NCBI RefSeq assembly: GCF_001039355.2
Contig: NW_019775582.1
Span: forward strand, 170,063-234,062
Length of the DNA: 64,000 nt
Direction of reading: 5' to 3'
DNA from: Lingula anatina
Taxonomy: Eukaryota; Brachiopoda; Lingulata; Lingulida; Lingulidae
Shown: positions 27,051-64,000 of the stretch, one piece after another
Numbering within the stretch: the stretch's first letter is position 1
Layout: every line of letters begins with the position of its first letter
The notes under the pieces: generated by a model
What the model was told of the DNA's origin: nothing
Database searches by the model: none
Seen by the model: the letters and a program-made list of their open reading frames with translations, nothing else
Translations under genes and position numbers: made by a program

Positions 27051-29807
27051 CATCAGGGGCTAGTTGTTAAATAGCAAATGTTATTGTTACTACAACCCGC
27101 ATTTCAAATACCTTTTAATATAACAACTGTGTAATAATAGTGTTTTAAATCTATGTTCTGATAAAAACAAGTTCAGCAAATATTAGATTGAAAAAAATAG
27201 ATATTAATCAGCTTGTCTTGTTTATTTTATAACAATTTCGTTTATAAACACGACTTGAAAAGAAACCTTGTAATTTGGTATATTTTGAACATTGGGATAT
27301 GTGGATATCAGAGGTTGATGTTGAAATGACCGACAACCCCTACAAGGGACTGGCATAATGCTTTTTACTGTTTATCATTTATGATTTATGTTTCAATATT
27401 ATAATTATTTTTAGTGTTCTTGTTTCAGACTCCAAGGCACTCTTACCTCATTGAGAAGTGAACTTGATGAAAAGCCAAGCAGCTTCCATACTAAAGTAAA
27501 TAAGTGTGTATGATTGTGAGCAGGGTACGAAATAAGGACCGACCGGCAGCCCGGGACGGCTCAATTATCACCCGGGCGGTCTCTTTCCAAAAGTTGTCAG
27601 TCTGTCGGTCTGGCGATTTTCTGGCCTCTAAAATAATTGTATGTCAATATGCACGTTCATATTAAGCAGATTAGGTTGAAATAAAACGAAAACAATGAAG
27701 CTCACCCTTCAAGAAATCGACACTTGAAACAAATGAACGAAAACCGAAAGTAGGTCATACATGCTTGTTTCACCTTTTTCCTGTCATGCCTTGCGCAAAG
27801 ACCCTTCACTGCCTTCACCGTGTTATGAAACGTCTGATACAAAGTATCAAACGCGGCATTTATATGCTTGTTTACGAGACAAATAACGAACAATGTGTGG
27901 TCGTTCAAGTTCAGAACAACACAATCTCGTCTAATTACGCGGTTTAAGTTTTGATTCTTCTGTAATCTGTAATTGTAATTGTACGATGTCTTTCTCATAA
28001 AAAAATTAATTTAATGAAGTCACGACGCACGTGGACTGTAGGACTACAAGATTCCGCAATCAGGATTATTCCTTTCGCAGTCTACCCTCTGTAGGCCTAA
28101 GTATTTTGGTGCTAAATGAATATGATGCCCCAGCACGTAAGAAAAGAACACAGGAAGATATCAGACAGTCAAATAAAGTGTATGATGACACCAAAGCAGG
28201 GCTCCACAGGTAAAAATTCAGTTCGGAAATGTGAATTTGCAGGGTGGGCTGTCCGACAGACAGGTTATGTTTTATAAGAAAGAGTGACCTACATTGGTAC
28301 AAAACACGTGGTCCCAAAATGAAGTCTAAGCAAACTTACCGCCAAATTATGAAAGTGAACACCTTCCAGAACTTCACAAGACAAAATTTATTCACATAAC
28401 AGGCTGACTACTGAATAGGCCTATTCATTTGTTTTAAATCTACGTGCTCAGTAATAAACCGTTCCTAAAATAGAAACACAAGTACTGGGTACAACAGCCA
28501 GATTGGACTGGATGAACTGGATGTATCTAGTTTGTTGTCAAGGCAACATACTGCCTGTCAATCAAATGTGTTGCACCCAACCCCCTCTCAACCATTAGAA
28601 AATGGAAAGTCAAACTTTGGGACTGAAGATCTTGTTGAAATAATGTTTATTTGCATAACCTGAAATTTTGTAAGATGTTTTATATAATGACTAGCATCAC
28701 ATGTGTTACTTACAGAACTTTCAAAATTTAGTGCTGGAATTTGATAAATTAGCAATGCTGTCAAAAGTGTGATATTGATGTAAGGAAGAAAATTAATAAA
28801 AATATGAGAATTTAAATAAAAAGAAGGGGAATTTTTTTAATGTCTGCTTTTATTTAATTCATATATTTAAACTAGACTCTGATTATGACAGTCACATGCA
28901 GTGAATCAGACTTCCGATTTGGGTTCAGAGCTTAAGGTTTCAGATGCTGACAGTGAAGAATCTACTTAAATAAATTCACTTTGAGACTAGGAGTCCTTGT
29001 TTCAATATTGTTCTTGCCTGCAGTTGGTTTAATCAGGTAATTTTCAAAAAAATCAGGACTGGCTACTTTTGGTCAGGGCTCGCTACTTTTCAAAGTTGCC
29101 AGCCCTGCTGTCCGGCTTTAAATTTATACGAATTTCATACCCTGTTGTGAGAGAGATAATAAAATTTTGAAGGTCTTCGTTGACAAGCGGTTATTAGGTG
29201 AATTATCATTTCTGCTTTTTACATAATCCATATTTCAATTTACATTCTAATTTCATTTGGCTAACATTATACTCTTTTTTGATCCTAGGAGAAGGCAGCA
29301 GCAGCTGGCACTTCTAAACCAAGGGGCAGTCCAAGACACACTGCCAAGAAAAGAGTTAGAATAGAAACCCCTCCAACTCGTGACATGGGTATAAGCTCAC
29401 AGCAGTACCAAAGAGACACTAGAGAACTCCTCGTTGATGAAAGAGGAGACGGAGAATGGTCTTCCACAAGGCAGGATGTGAGAAAATCCTTGCCACAGCA
29501 CAGCAGAAGTAGGCGTGCTTTCTCTCCAACAAGGGATTCTCGGGCTCAGGACCGCACACAAATTGGGACGTCTCACCAAAGAGATCGTTCCCCGCTTCCA
29601 GACACACCTCTCAAACAAACTGACCTCATTTCCACTGACCTTGGTATTAGAAATGGGTCAAGGTCGATGACTGGTCAAGAGGAAAGCACAAATGCCCCAA
29701 GGTCCAAGTCCCCTCCGCCTCTTGCCTTATCTGATGAGGACTTCCTGAAGAAATTTGTGCCAAAATCTCCAAAATTGACTGACAACGATTTTGAAGATTA
29801 TTTATGA
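12868..29807 (+). CDS. CEP128: Centrosomal protein CEP128, coiled-coil
   Basis: With one copy of the duplicated block, 28 phase-compatible coding exons give 1,210 aa (human is 1,094). Exons: 12868-13017, 14346-14432, 14771-14885, 15164-15204, 15415-15602, 16017-16086, 16237-16353, 16535-16678; then 16954-17028, 17417-17534, 17774-17934, 18120-18385, or the second copy of these four; then 21153-21327, 21591-21638, 22095-22166, 22487-22618, 22843-23004, 23250-23396, 23860-23957, 24345-24440, 24693-24762, 25025-25102, 25315-25380, 25625-25796, 26183-26337, 26915-26958, 27429-27495, 29289-29807. The N-terminal motifs TSTLQDTTRNLKAVDRML and LHQSLRDITSDQARLGED closely match CEP128. The rest is heptad-rich coiled coil with a Ser/Arg/Pro-rich tail ending KLTDNDFEDYL. 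CEP128 is a subdistal-appendage protein of the mother centriole. The intron after 21638 uses a GC donor. Confidence 0.92.
16907..19019 (+). repeat. First copy of a 2.1 kb tandem duplication in CEP128
   Basis: The segment holds four CEP128 exons (IESELQDVRRR..., VDELRTQLARAD..., the EERERERRELERE block, and the LTKDLESKDK... exon) and ends in an (AAT)n tract cut by an N at 19020. It is nearly identical in order and sequence, introns included, to 19022-21132. The four exons total 620 bp (2 mod 3). Confidence 0.92.
18050..18119 (+). repeat. Local duplication of an acceptor and exon start (first copy)
   Basis: The sequence around the acceptor of the LTKDLESKDK exon is duplicated, giving two CAG acceptors 70 bp apart. 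Using the upstream one shifts the frame and meets a stop, so 18120 is the usable start. In the second copy (20151 and 20220) the spacing is 69 bp and stays in frame. Confidence 0.75.
19020..19020. other. Single-N assembly junction between the two copies
   Basis: One ambiguous base lies exactly where the (AAT)n tract of copy 1 stops and copy 2 begins. This is what a scaffold join across a microsatellite looks like. Confidence 0.85.
19021..21132 (+). repeat. Second copy of the CEP128 duplication
   Basis: Corresponding exons are 19076-19150, 19541-19658, 19875-20035 and 20220-20485 (or 20151-20485). Differences are scattered substitutions and small indels, for example EEEKERE for EEERERE and LWRTLG for LRRTLG. 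It ends in a longer (AAT)n tract and leads directly into the next unique exon at 21153. If the duplication is artefactual, this is the allele contiguous with the downstream gene. Confidence 0.9.
27521..29144. mobile_element. hAT-like non-autonomous transposon, 1.6 kb, in CEP128 intron 27
   Basis: The left end is CAGGGTACGAAAT and the right end is the inverse of CAGGGTATGAAAT. The flanks share TTGTGAG (27514-27520 and 29145-29151), a 7 bp match compatible with a degraded 8 bp hAT duplication. CAGGG...GAAAT ends are typical of hAT elements. Only short ORFs are present (27702-27998 minus, 28031-28213 plus) and none resembles a transposase, so it is probably non-autonomous. TAGGCCTA-type palindromes occur inside. 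Confidence 0.7.
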
Positions 29808-32543
29808 TTATTAGAAGATAGCAAGGATTTTTAGCCTAATCAATATCTTTTTTATGGGTGTATTTTGTACAAGCATTTGTATGCATATGAATGATACATT
29901 TTTTAAAAATCTTTTTAGAATGAAGTATATTATTGGTATGTTAATGTTGATATTTTACAAGAAAGTAAGAGATAGCTAGAAGTAGATAGAACATACATAA
30001 TGGCACAGTATAAATTAATAATTTCATTCATTCATTAACTTATTATTTTTATCATTATTAATTAATTGATTAAATTTTTTTCTTGTCGTTTTTTAAAGCC
30101 GTATTCAGATGATTCCTGTTGCAAGTTCCAGTAGGATATTTGTCTTGATTATTTCTATGTGGGGACTTTAACTTACAGTCACTAGTATGTTACATCAACC
30201 CCAATTGATTAACTAATTTATTTTAAAATATTTATGCAATTATTAGTTTTCACAATATTATGAATAAACACTTTTCTGTTTTCATAACAGAGCACATGGA
30301 AGTTTCCTCAGGCATTCCTTCATCCATTCTTTCTGGAAGCAACTATTGTGTTGATATGTAATTTTTTAAGAAAGGATCTAAGAAATTCTGGTGACTTTAA
30401 ATGGTTGTGATATCTTACCATACTTATATAAATTGTAAAACATGAAATGCATTTTACAAAATCAAAAGTAACTTGATGATCCATCAGTTAATTGTTGTCT
30501 TTCCCTGGTCACTAGGATCATGCAGTATTACATTATTAGTTTTTGAAGCTTAGGTGCATCAATATTTTGTATTTTTCTACAAATAATCATTTTGATATTG
30601 ATGAAATAATAATAAAGCACGCTGTCTCATGTTCTCTTTCTCATGTTTTATTTCTCACAGTACCATTTATCTTTTATTCATTAAATGATTACAAAAAGTC
30701 GAGTTAAATTGGAATAAATTAAAATGGTAAGTAACATATCTTTCCCGATTTACTAAATAAAGGAGCAAATTAATGGAAATGAATTTGTCCCTTTGAAATT
30801 ACATTGAGCAGAAGAAAAACATTGAAAAAAGTATACTCAAGAACTAATAACAGGAAAAAGGAGCATATATAAAACATCCTGAAAGCAAATTACTGAAATC
30901 AAGGAATCATGAATTTACATGATAAAAAAAATCAGCAAATTATATGGCATCTCTTAGATCTTTTAAAATATGTACAACAAATATTGTTCTAAATATTCAT
31001 TTACAAAATAAAATGTGTAAATTTGAAACATGTAAATTAGTAGCAAAGTAGACAAAGGATCAAAATTGTCAAGAAAGTGGATGGATTTATATATATATAT
31101 ATATATATGGACAAAATATAATATGTAGTTGTATGTTTCAATTGCTGGTTGCACCTGTTTTGGTATGGCTTATACAACAAAATGTCTTCAGACTTTGATG
31201 TCTCCAAATTAAAAATAAAACATGGACTGAACATTTACTCACATTTAATCACAATTTTTACAATACTGAGTACGGCACAAATGTACATCATTAAAGCAAT
31301 ACCCAAAATGGATAACCTGTATAAAAACTGATAAAAAATTACAACCCTTTGAACACAAAAATATCATGTATTTTGATTACTTTATATGGCATTTTTTCTT
31401 TTGATGTGGTGAAAAAAAAGCAACCCATCCTTTTCTATCCAAAAAGCACTGCAATGATCAGAGTAACTACAAAAATACAATCCAGCAGTTCTTAATTATG
31501 TAGTTATATAATAACTGAAGTCATTTCTATGATATTTCAGGACTCACTAAACATAAACCTTCAAAGCTCACATAACAGGTAATAACAAGTCACAGTGACA
31601 AGATGGCTAAATGATAAAATCTTGGACCCATCAAAATGAGTCCACTTTGATGAGCCCATGATAAATGTTCCCTCTACCAGGGTGGCAGATATTAAAGAAA
31701 AAATTACCAAAAGCCACCCTGTAATTTTTGGCCAGATGGAAGCAATTAAATCTGCATGCGCGCAGATGACACTGTAAGCACTCTGTAGGGAACTGCTACA
31801 GGAGATTCCTCAGTTAACTTCAATCTGAAGTCAGATGCTATTCACAAGGGGCTATTTTTATCTGTTGCAAAAGTGCAAGTGATTAAAATCAGATCAATTA
31901 ACTGTCTTGATTGTTGTCAAAGGGACTTGGTCATGTCTATTAAATGGCAGCTAGTGCCTGAGCAGTTTTGCAAACAATTACGAGCCATGTAATCAACCTA
32001 GATTTCTCAGCACAGGGTCAGAGATAGTAAAATGACCATATATTTATCTAAAGACATATCTGTGAATATCTTGTGAAAAATCAATCTGTGGCCCTGGTAG
32101 AGGGTACGATAAATGCAGGATTCCAGAATAACTGAGTCATGGCAGCCATGTTTAAGAATGTGCATGGCTTGACAAGGCATTATCTTAATAATGAGTACAT
32201 AACACAGGGAGGTATAAATATCAGCATTATTTCTGTTGTAAACTTGAGTTAAATCTTTTTTTTTAGATGAAAGAAGTTTTTCGTTGTCTTCTGTGTTAAG
32301 AGGGTAAAAAAGTATTGGTCAAAATATCATGCTTCATAGGTAAAAATATGATTAGTCTCCTTAGAAAACAATCTAGTATTCTTTTCATAAATCTAAATCA
32401 TATCTATGTTAAAAGTTTTAAATCTGCTGTATTCTCTTAGAGCACAAAATTATAGATCAAAGTATGTTGAAAAAGCGGTGTATATGTTGAGAAGATTATG
32501 GTGGTTGACAGGTCTGAAAGTGTGAAGTGATCACGACTGATTC
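29808..32543. other. Convergent 3' intergenic region, CEP128 / channel gene
   Basis: No credible coding sequence here. AATAAA-type signals near 30260 and 30610 on + probably end CEP128. A short (AT)n run is at 31089-31108. The 31668-32107 transposon is described separately. The rest is AT-rich with no recognised feature. Confidence 0.6.
31668..32107. mobile_element. 440 bp MITE with TACCCTCTACCAGGG-type ends and 8 bp duplication
   Basis: The left end is TTCCCTCTACCAGGG and the right end is the inverse of GTACCCTCTACCAGGG. An exact GATAAATG duplication flanks it (31660-31667 and 32108-32115). The 8 bp duplication points to hAT-type insertion. The same terminal motif occurs in the short element at 59973-60044. 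No ORF. Confidence 0.8.
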
Positions 32544-58050
<25,507 letters not shown>

Positions 58051-58998
58051 CCTGTGCGAAGAAACTATTTCACATCACATAATTTTAAAGCTCTAGCTAG
58101 CTACAACAGCGAAGGGGTTTTGACTCACTTTTGTATTAGGTTGTATCACTCTGCATGTTATATAGACATGTGCAGCTCGAGCCTCACTAAATTCAAGGTG
58201 GCTTCAATTTTACTAAGACTGCCTAGACTCGAAATCAGGACATTGATCTACATACTAGTATATGTTTTTATGTCCTGTCAAAGACATGACCTGATGATTC
58301 GATCAATGATTCAAACCCTCAATCGAACATGCATGTACAACACTGTACCCTACATGGGATTAAAAATGAATTTTCCTCAGGAAAAAATTATCTTACTTAA
58401 GAATTATTCATCACATCATTCCATTTTTAATTTGATAATTTAATTCTATAAAACTATAACCATTCATTAATTTGAACCCCATCTACATTTCAGAAGGAAT
58501 TATTGACATCAGACACTTTTATTTACGGGGTTTCATTGCTTTAAGATCTGAATTGAGAAAGATAGTTCCCTTTTGCACGATATCCAGACAAGGAAAAATG
58601 ACTCAGGGATTTTTTTCCAAGCTCGTAGAAATTATATACCTTTAAACGTCTCGCTGATAAATACCAAAACACACCTATTAGATCTATATACCGATACATT
58701 GGAAACGTCAGTGAAGACGTTAAAGCCGTTTCCAAAATTTATTCTTCTCCTTCTTCTATTCTGAAAATTAACTCTAAGACTGAACTCCTGGCTGTCGGAA
58801 ATCAGCCCTTTTCAAAGCGGAAGACCTAGCCGCAGCCCCAAATCTTGGTAAGAATTTTGTAATTTTGTCCATTGCTCAAATGCCCCACACTTACCACAAG
58901 AGAACAAAACTGAGAAAGTTTACAGTGCAGTACGTTTAGTAAGTGTAAAAACTTCTAGGACACTGTTTCAGTTCCTTTCAACGTTCACCATTACTTAC

Positions 58999-59070
58999 CT
59001 TTTCTGAAGACTATTTCCGTTGCGGATACACTCACTTGTATCTACCCGTGTACAAGAATGTTTACAACCT
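58999..59070 (-). other. Probable untranslated first exon and promoter area of the channel gene
   Basis: A strong donor (AAAAG|GTAAGTAA, exon end at 58999) is followed 0.9 kb downstream by the acceptor one base before the ATG at 58050. No ATG occurs in the last roughly 60 bases of the proposed exon. The transcription start is not visible and an assembly gap lies about 160 bp upstream. Confidence 0.4.
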
Positions 59071-59232
59071 GTCGAACTGTTGACCCCCAGGTGTTGTGGT
59101 TGCACGCAGTGAGCCGGTGTCGCGGTCTCAGATGTCGCGGTCTCAGACTGTCTTCGTGCTCAGCAGGTCGACTCTGTAGACACAACATTGGGGGAGGGGG
59201 TGTACGGGTGTGTGTGTGGGGGGGGGGGGGGG

Positions 59233-59387
59233 NNNNNNNNNNNNNNNNNNNNNNNNNNNNNNNNNNNNNNNNNNNNNNNNNNNNNNNNNNNNNNNNNNNN
59301 NNNNNNNNNNNNNNNNNNNNNNNNNNNNNNNNNNNNNNNNNNNNNNNNNNNNNNNNNNNNNNNNNNNNNNNNNNNNNNNNNNNNNNN
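59233..59387. other. Assembly gap of 155 N next to a poly-G tract
   Basis: N bases run from 59233 to 59387. The left flank is a GTGTGTG then G14-type tract (about 59205-59232), which probably caused the gap. Confidence 0.97.
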
Positions 59388-59972
59388 GTGGGTGGTAAAA
59401 TACACCGTCAGTACACAACCAAGTTTTTACCAAAAACGACTGAAAGGGGATTTAATGCTCACAGTGAATTGAATTTGGTCTGTACCTTTGTTTCACAAAG
59501 GCTTATTTAGTACACGATAGTCTTGTGCATCATGCTGGTAGTTTTTAGAATTCATATGTGCTATAATAATTTTATAATACTCCCCATCCGTCAAGCCTTA
59601 CGAGAATTCCCATAAGAATTCCTAGAAGATCTCCCATAAGATTCTTAATGATTTCCCATGTTTATAATCTTTATTGCAGTTTAATAACGTTTACGAATGT
59701 TATGAGACAACTATTGGCCTCATATGCTAGCACAGTATACATAACTGAGAGAATGTCGTTCAAAAAATATCTTGCAAGTTAATTTTTTTTACGTATGGAT
59801 TAAAATAGTTACATGCAGAGTTTGCTCAAAAAGATCTTTATTTTGTCTATATTAAGACTACATTGTACCCTCCCTCCCATTTTGCAAAGAGTTCATGATA
59901 ATTTGAAAAAAGTTTAAATTTATAGATAATTTAAATCTAGACAACGCAAACAAAACGTTATTTGGATGAGAA

Positions 59973-60044
59973 GTACCCTCTACCAGGGCGAGTGATAGAT
60001 TTTTTACAGATATTAAATCTATCACTCACCCTGGTAGAGGGTAG
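59973..60044. mobile_element. 72 bp hairpin MITE with TACCCTCTACCAGGG ends
   Basis: It is nearly all inverted repeat: TACCCTCTACCAGGGCGAGT and its inverse, meeting in a short AT-rich loop. GATGAGAAG occurs on both sides (59964-59972 and 60045-60053), so the insertion made a 9 bp, or 8 bp plus one chance match, duplication. Its ends match those of the 440 bp element at 31668-32107. Confidence 0.8.
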
Positions 60045-61261
60045 ATGAGAAGTAGCTTATATTAATTTATTTTGTTTCACTTTCATGTTTTATCTGACAG
60101 AAAATTCAACTTTTCATTTGAAAAAAAAAAATCTAATTTATTCTAAATAAGGGGACGATGTACTCATTAGGCAATAGACTTACCTGTGTATCAGATGAAA
60201 GATAATTTTTCAAGTAATATTGATGACAGGGAGTAACGATGCAGGGAAATAACTATGCAGGGGATTACTGGCGTGGAGGCGTATCGAACCAGATAAAATT
60301 AAAATTTACTAGCTAGAGGGGGAGTAAAAGTGTAGGGACATATAGAAATGTAACCTTAGCAGTGTGGAGGCCATATAGTGCTTGAAAGGAAACTTCCATA
60401 TGAACATGAACTTAATAATGTTTTCTCCATGTCCTGCAGTGCATTCATTGATGTGTGATCTGTCAAGGCAATCCAAAGGAGGATTTATAAGTATATGCTC
60501 CATCAAGGCATGGGCTTTCCACTGGTGCACTGGATACTCAGAGGGTCCATGGGAGAGGCTTATGCCAGCACACAATGTTCAGTAAATTGCTATGATGATT
60601 ATGTCAAATTTCTCCACTAGGTGCAAGAAATCAACTGAAGAATGTTCTGAGTATCGAAGTGCTCTACTTTCAGTTAGAGCTTGTTCACATATTAGGCAGA
60701 AAAGCCACAATGGTGCAATGATTAACACTCCTCTATTTGGACCATCTTGGTCCCAGTGAGCTGAGAGACAGGTAACTTGAGAGATTCAGACATAATAGTT
60801 GGGGAATTTATCAAAGCAAATAAGGAGAATAAAAAGCAAAATTATAGCCACTCAAATGATTTGTGAACATATTCTTTCAGATACTGAGACAGATTCACAT
60901 GTTAATATTATTTTAAAGGAATAGAGTCTGATTTTTATATTGTCAACACTGCTTGTCAGGTGGAATGCTTGGATGCATGTTATCAGATTACTTATCTTAT
61001 TATGATGCACAACCTAATCATTACTCGTAAATCGAAAGGGTTACAGCACTCATTGTAAAACAGGGCTAGAGTTTGTGTGTTTTTTTTTCAAACCTCCCTC
61101 ATAGTGCAGTGAATGTTTGTCTCTTGGAATCTGACCCATAAACCTTGGTTACTACAATTTTATTTTGACTCAATTGACAGTGTCAAGCAAATGACACGCA
61201 GTAACCTAGAGCATACACCTGTACTACTGGCCTATTGCATGAAAATCTCGTTTACAGTGCA

Positions 61262-61365
61262 ACTACCCTGGGTTTCAGAGGACGTTGGAAACTCTTGCTG
61301 TTTTGCTGTTAGCAGAGAGGTGGGGGGGTGGGGGGCTCCAGCGTCCTCTGCAACCCAGGGTGCAT
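61262..61365. repeat. Short fold-back element
   Basis: Arms ACCCTGGGTTTCAGAGGACG and the inverse of ACCCTGGGTTGCAGAGGACG enclose about 60 bp with a G-rich tract. No exact target duplication was found. Confidence 0.65.
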
Positions 61366-61949
61366 TGAAACTGAAAAGGATAAAAAAGAAGAATAGTTTT
61401 TCTGTACACTAATATTATTCATATCCATGAAATAAAATAATGAAACTCAAAGAAAAATATTTTCTGAAAATCTAATGGACTTTCAAAGCATGCATAAAAA
61501 TATCAAATCTGCATCATTAAGGAATGAGGTAAACTAACAAGCCTTTAAAGACTAAGAGTTTTTAAGTAAAGTACTAAATTTGTCAACAATTCTGACAAAA
61601 AGCACAAGTTGTCACCATATCTAAAGGAACAAATGTTAATCTTTTGCTGGAGGTGATATGTAGAACTACGTATACCTCATCATCAAAGACAGACAAATTG
61701 GAATAAAAGGAGTTACACTATACGTCAGAACTGGTATAGTGACTATAACATCTTTTCTCATCTACCTGAAGCAATTTTGGTTGTTGTTAATAATCAAAAG
61801 GTGTAAATTTAATTTGTTCTGGATTATCATAAAAAACACAATGCATAAAGAACTAGTAAGTACGCAAACTGCATTTAACTTCACATCAAGAAAAGTTCAC
61901 ATCTCAGTTTTGAAATTCAGCTCCTTTTAAATCTAGGTGCGAGATGTCT

Positions 61950-64000
61950 TCACCACTTGTACTTGAAGTTCATCTTCAGTAGGTACTTGATGTTGACCTG
62001 AGCCACGTCATATACAATGAATCTGATTGTAAATGAAGGAAAACTTTAAAAGAATCGTCCTAAAGTCACTACAATGCAAATGTCACACAGGAACTTTAAA
62101 ATAATACTATAGGCAAAATTGGAAATTGTAAGCAAGCATTTTGAAACATTTTTTCATTGTGCATATATCATAATAATCTAGTTATTGGCAGTATATAATT
62201 ATGATTTTGTTAAATGTAGAATAAATGAATACATAAATAAATCTTCATGAAACATTAATTTTCATCAAATGATTTTTATACTGAAAATTATATTTCATAC
62301 ATGTGCCCTTAATGTAAAAAGGATACTCGTTATAGAGAAGGCTGGTTTGGCCAATAGGTGCCGATATACCCTTCCCCTTGGGGATAATAACGTCCTCCGG
62401 TGTCTTATAGTCATCTTTAGGATCAGGCATTGTCATACCAAGGCCTGGGATAAAAGATTACATAGTAACTTTATAAATAACCTATTTTGATTTTTATAAT
62501 GGTAACGACTTTATGGTATATTCTGTGTCAGCATTAATTTCAAAACTAAAATTTAAAATAATTTCAAATTTTTCATAAGAATTAAAGATTCAACCTTTGC
62601 TTTAAGTGTAAGATCCCTTCCAAAAAACAAATTATAAGTGAGAACATTTCACAGAAGTTATATTCCCAAGGCTAGTAAGAGTTAAATCTTAGACTACAAA
62701 CTGAGAACTCCACTTAATAAGTGGCATATCATAGTTCCCTTACCCTTTGTGCTATGTTTGCCTTTTGGTAGTTTGGTTATGTATTCTGCTCCTCTGCACT
62801 CATGCCTGTCAAAAGATAATAGCTCAAACAGTAACGTCATGTTAATAACTGCAACACAAAAGGGAAGAAGCATTTGTTATAGAAAACAGCTTCTGTGACC
62901 CTAAGCTTCAGATCCAATGTGGGTCAACTTCTTCATTTTCAATTTTCCCAGTGTGTACAGTTTTCAGGTATCAGGTCAGAAACAAAGGCTATCTTAATAC
63001 ATTCCACAATAACACCATCTGCTTTATAAAAGACAAAGCAAATATTTATACATTTATATAAATGTACATGTAGGTATAGGGGACATTTAACAGTCCCTTT
63101 CTCTGCAACACAACTGCCATTTTGCTTGCGTATAGAAACAGTACCATACAACAGTATTAAATATTTTGTAAAATATTTTGTTTATTGAGAAATTATATTG
63201 ATTGCCACCAACCAGTGGACATTCAGTGGGTTGACTTACATATTTCCTAGAGCGACCTCACACAATAGCAGGATGCCATGGGGCTCAGATTTGCTTGTTC
63301 TACAATAATTGGCACTCTTTGAGACCATGTCAGCAAAGTAAATACCCTTTCCAAACATGTAGCCAGTCTGAAACAACAACAACAAGCTTTTGTACAACTC
63401 AGAGGATGAACTGGACTGCAATGTGATGATTCATGATGGAAGCTAAGAACCATCTTTCTTTCTTTGATTCTGCATCAACAAAAATTTCCCAGGAGCAAAA
63501 TTTGCAATACAGCCTAAAACAACATATTTTCTTTCAGAAGAAAAAAAATTTAAAAACACCAAACGGGGCTACATGAAATGCACTCAAAATTTTAAGGAAA
63601 CTAAATTTACAACAATTTTTCTTTTTTTCTTACAACAAATTTTCAGATTTAAGTTTCCTTACAATTCCAAAAACACAAAAGGAAAAACTGTTACATCATG
63701 GTTTCCTGCAAGCTAAAAACAGTAATAAATAATAAATAAATATTTTATCATAATTAGCAGCCTCATAATAAATACATGTAGCACCAATAAAAATGAACTC
63801 ACCACTGGTGCCTCTGGAGGGGCAATTCTCAAGCCTTGAGACAAAATACCAGCAAAATTGGTGACACGGGAGCCATGCCATAGCAACATCTTGTTGTGCA
63901 GGTCACGGAATGGTTTGTATCGGGCATACTCCCCCTCACGGGCAACCTTGAAAACCTAATTGAAAAAGAATAAAAAAGTTAGACAACTTAATTTTTCTGT
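61950..64000 (-). CDS. PARP1: PARP1, C-terminal catalytic exons (partial, continues past the right edge)
   Basis: Five phase-compatible exons: 63955-63803, 63367-63240, 62805-62744, 62444-62327 and 62022-61950 (stop TGA). The sequence is the ADP-ribosyltransferase domain: [89 protein letters not shown], ending KMNFKYKW. The His of WHGS, the Tyr of GKGIYFAD and the Glu of LLYNE form the H-Y-E triad that binds NAD+ and makes poly(ADP-ribose). PARP1 acts in the nucleus in DNA-break signalling. The zinc-finger, BRCT, WGR and helical domains would lie to the right of the window. PARP1 is preferred over PARP2 from the close match in this part. Confidence 0.9.

Larger units (their letters stand above)
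59388..61949. other. Intergenic region between the channel gene and PARP1
   Basis: No gene was recognised. It contains the small elements at 59973-60044 and 61262-61365 and a G-rich tract at about 61320. PARP1 3' UTR must occupy part of its right side, being read on the minus strand. Confidence 0.55.

Noticed and set aside
59058-59510. ORFs spanning the run of N
   Set aside because: They are open only because unknown bases cannot form stops.

Overview
The window is animal nuclear DNA: AT-rich, with long introns, GT-AG splice sites, microsatellites and many small DNA transposons. It looks like a marine invertebrate, but the sequence alone does not settle the phylum. It contains five protein-coding genes, four complete or nearly so and one cut by the right edge. 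I built the gene models by hand, joining ORF pieces at splice sites and requiring that intron phases agree across every junction.

From left to right: (1) a PHF10/BAF45a-like chromatin gene on + (110-6362). (2) An EF-hand plus WD40 protein of the WDR49/WDR64/EFCAB8 type on - (11676-7419), tail to tail with PHF10. (3) CEP128, a coiled-coil centriole protein, on + (12868-29807), head to head with gene 2 across about 1.2 kb that carries CRE-type sites. (4) A very long gene on - (58050-32544, 36 inferred coding exons, 1,452 aa) for a two-domain, TPC-like voltage-gated cation channel. It has an EF-hand-like linker, an SH3 domain after the second pore domain, and a roughly 500-residue disordered tail. 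(5) The C-terminal catalytic exons of PARP1 on - (61950 to the window edge).

The channel-SH3 fusion is the most unusual protein here; every one of its 35 coding junctions is phase-compatible. The second main anomaly is a 2.1 kb near-identical tandem copy of four CEP128 exons. The copies meet at a single N inside an (AAT)n tract, and including both would break the reading frame, so an assembly or haplotype artefact is the leading explanation.

Introns and intergenic DNA hold non-autonomous transposons with visible inverted ends: a 195 bp and a 1.1 kb element with TTA target duplications, two elements sharing a TACCCTCTACCAGGG end with 8-9 bp duplications, a 1.6 kb hAT-like element in the last CEP128 intron, and several fold-backs. 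There is also a frameshifted LINE ORF1 fragment and a broken THAP-like fragment. Assembly gaps are at 19020, 44363 and 59233-59387. Apart from CEP128 with the EF-hand/WD40 gene (both probably ciliary or centriolar), the neighbours do not form an evident pathway.
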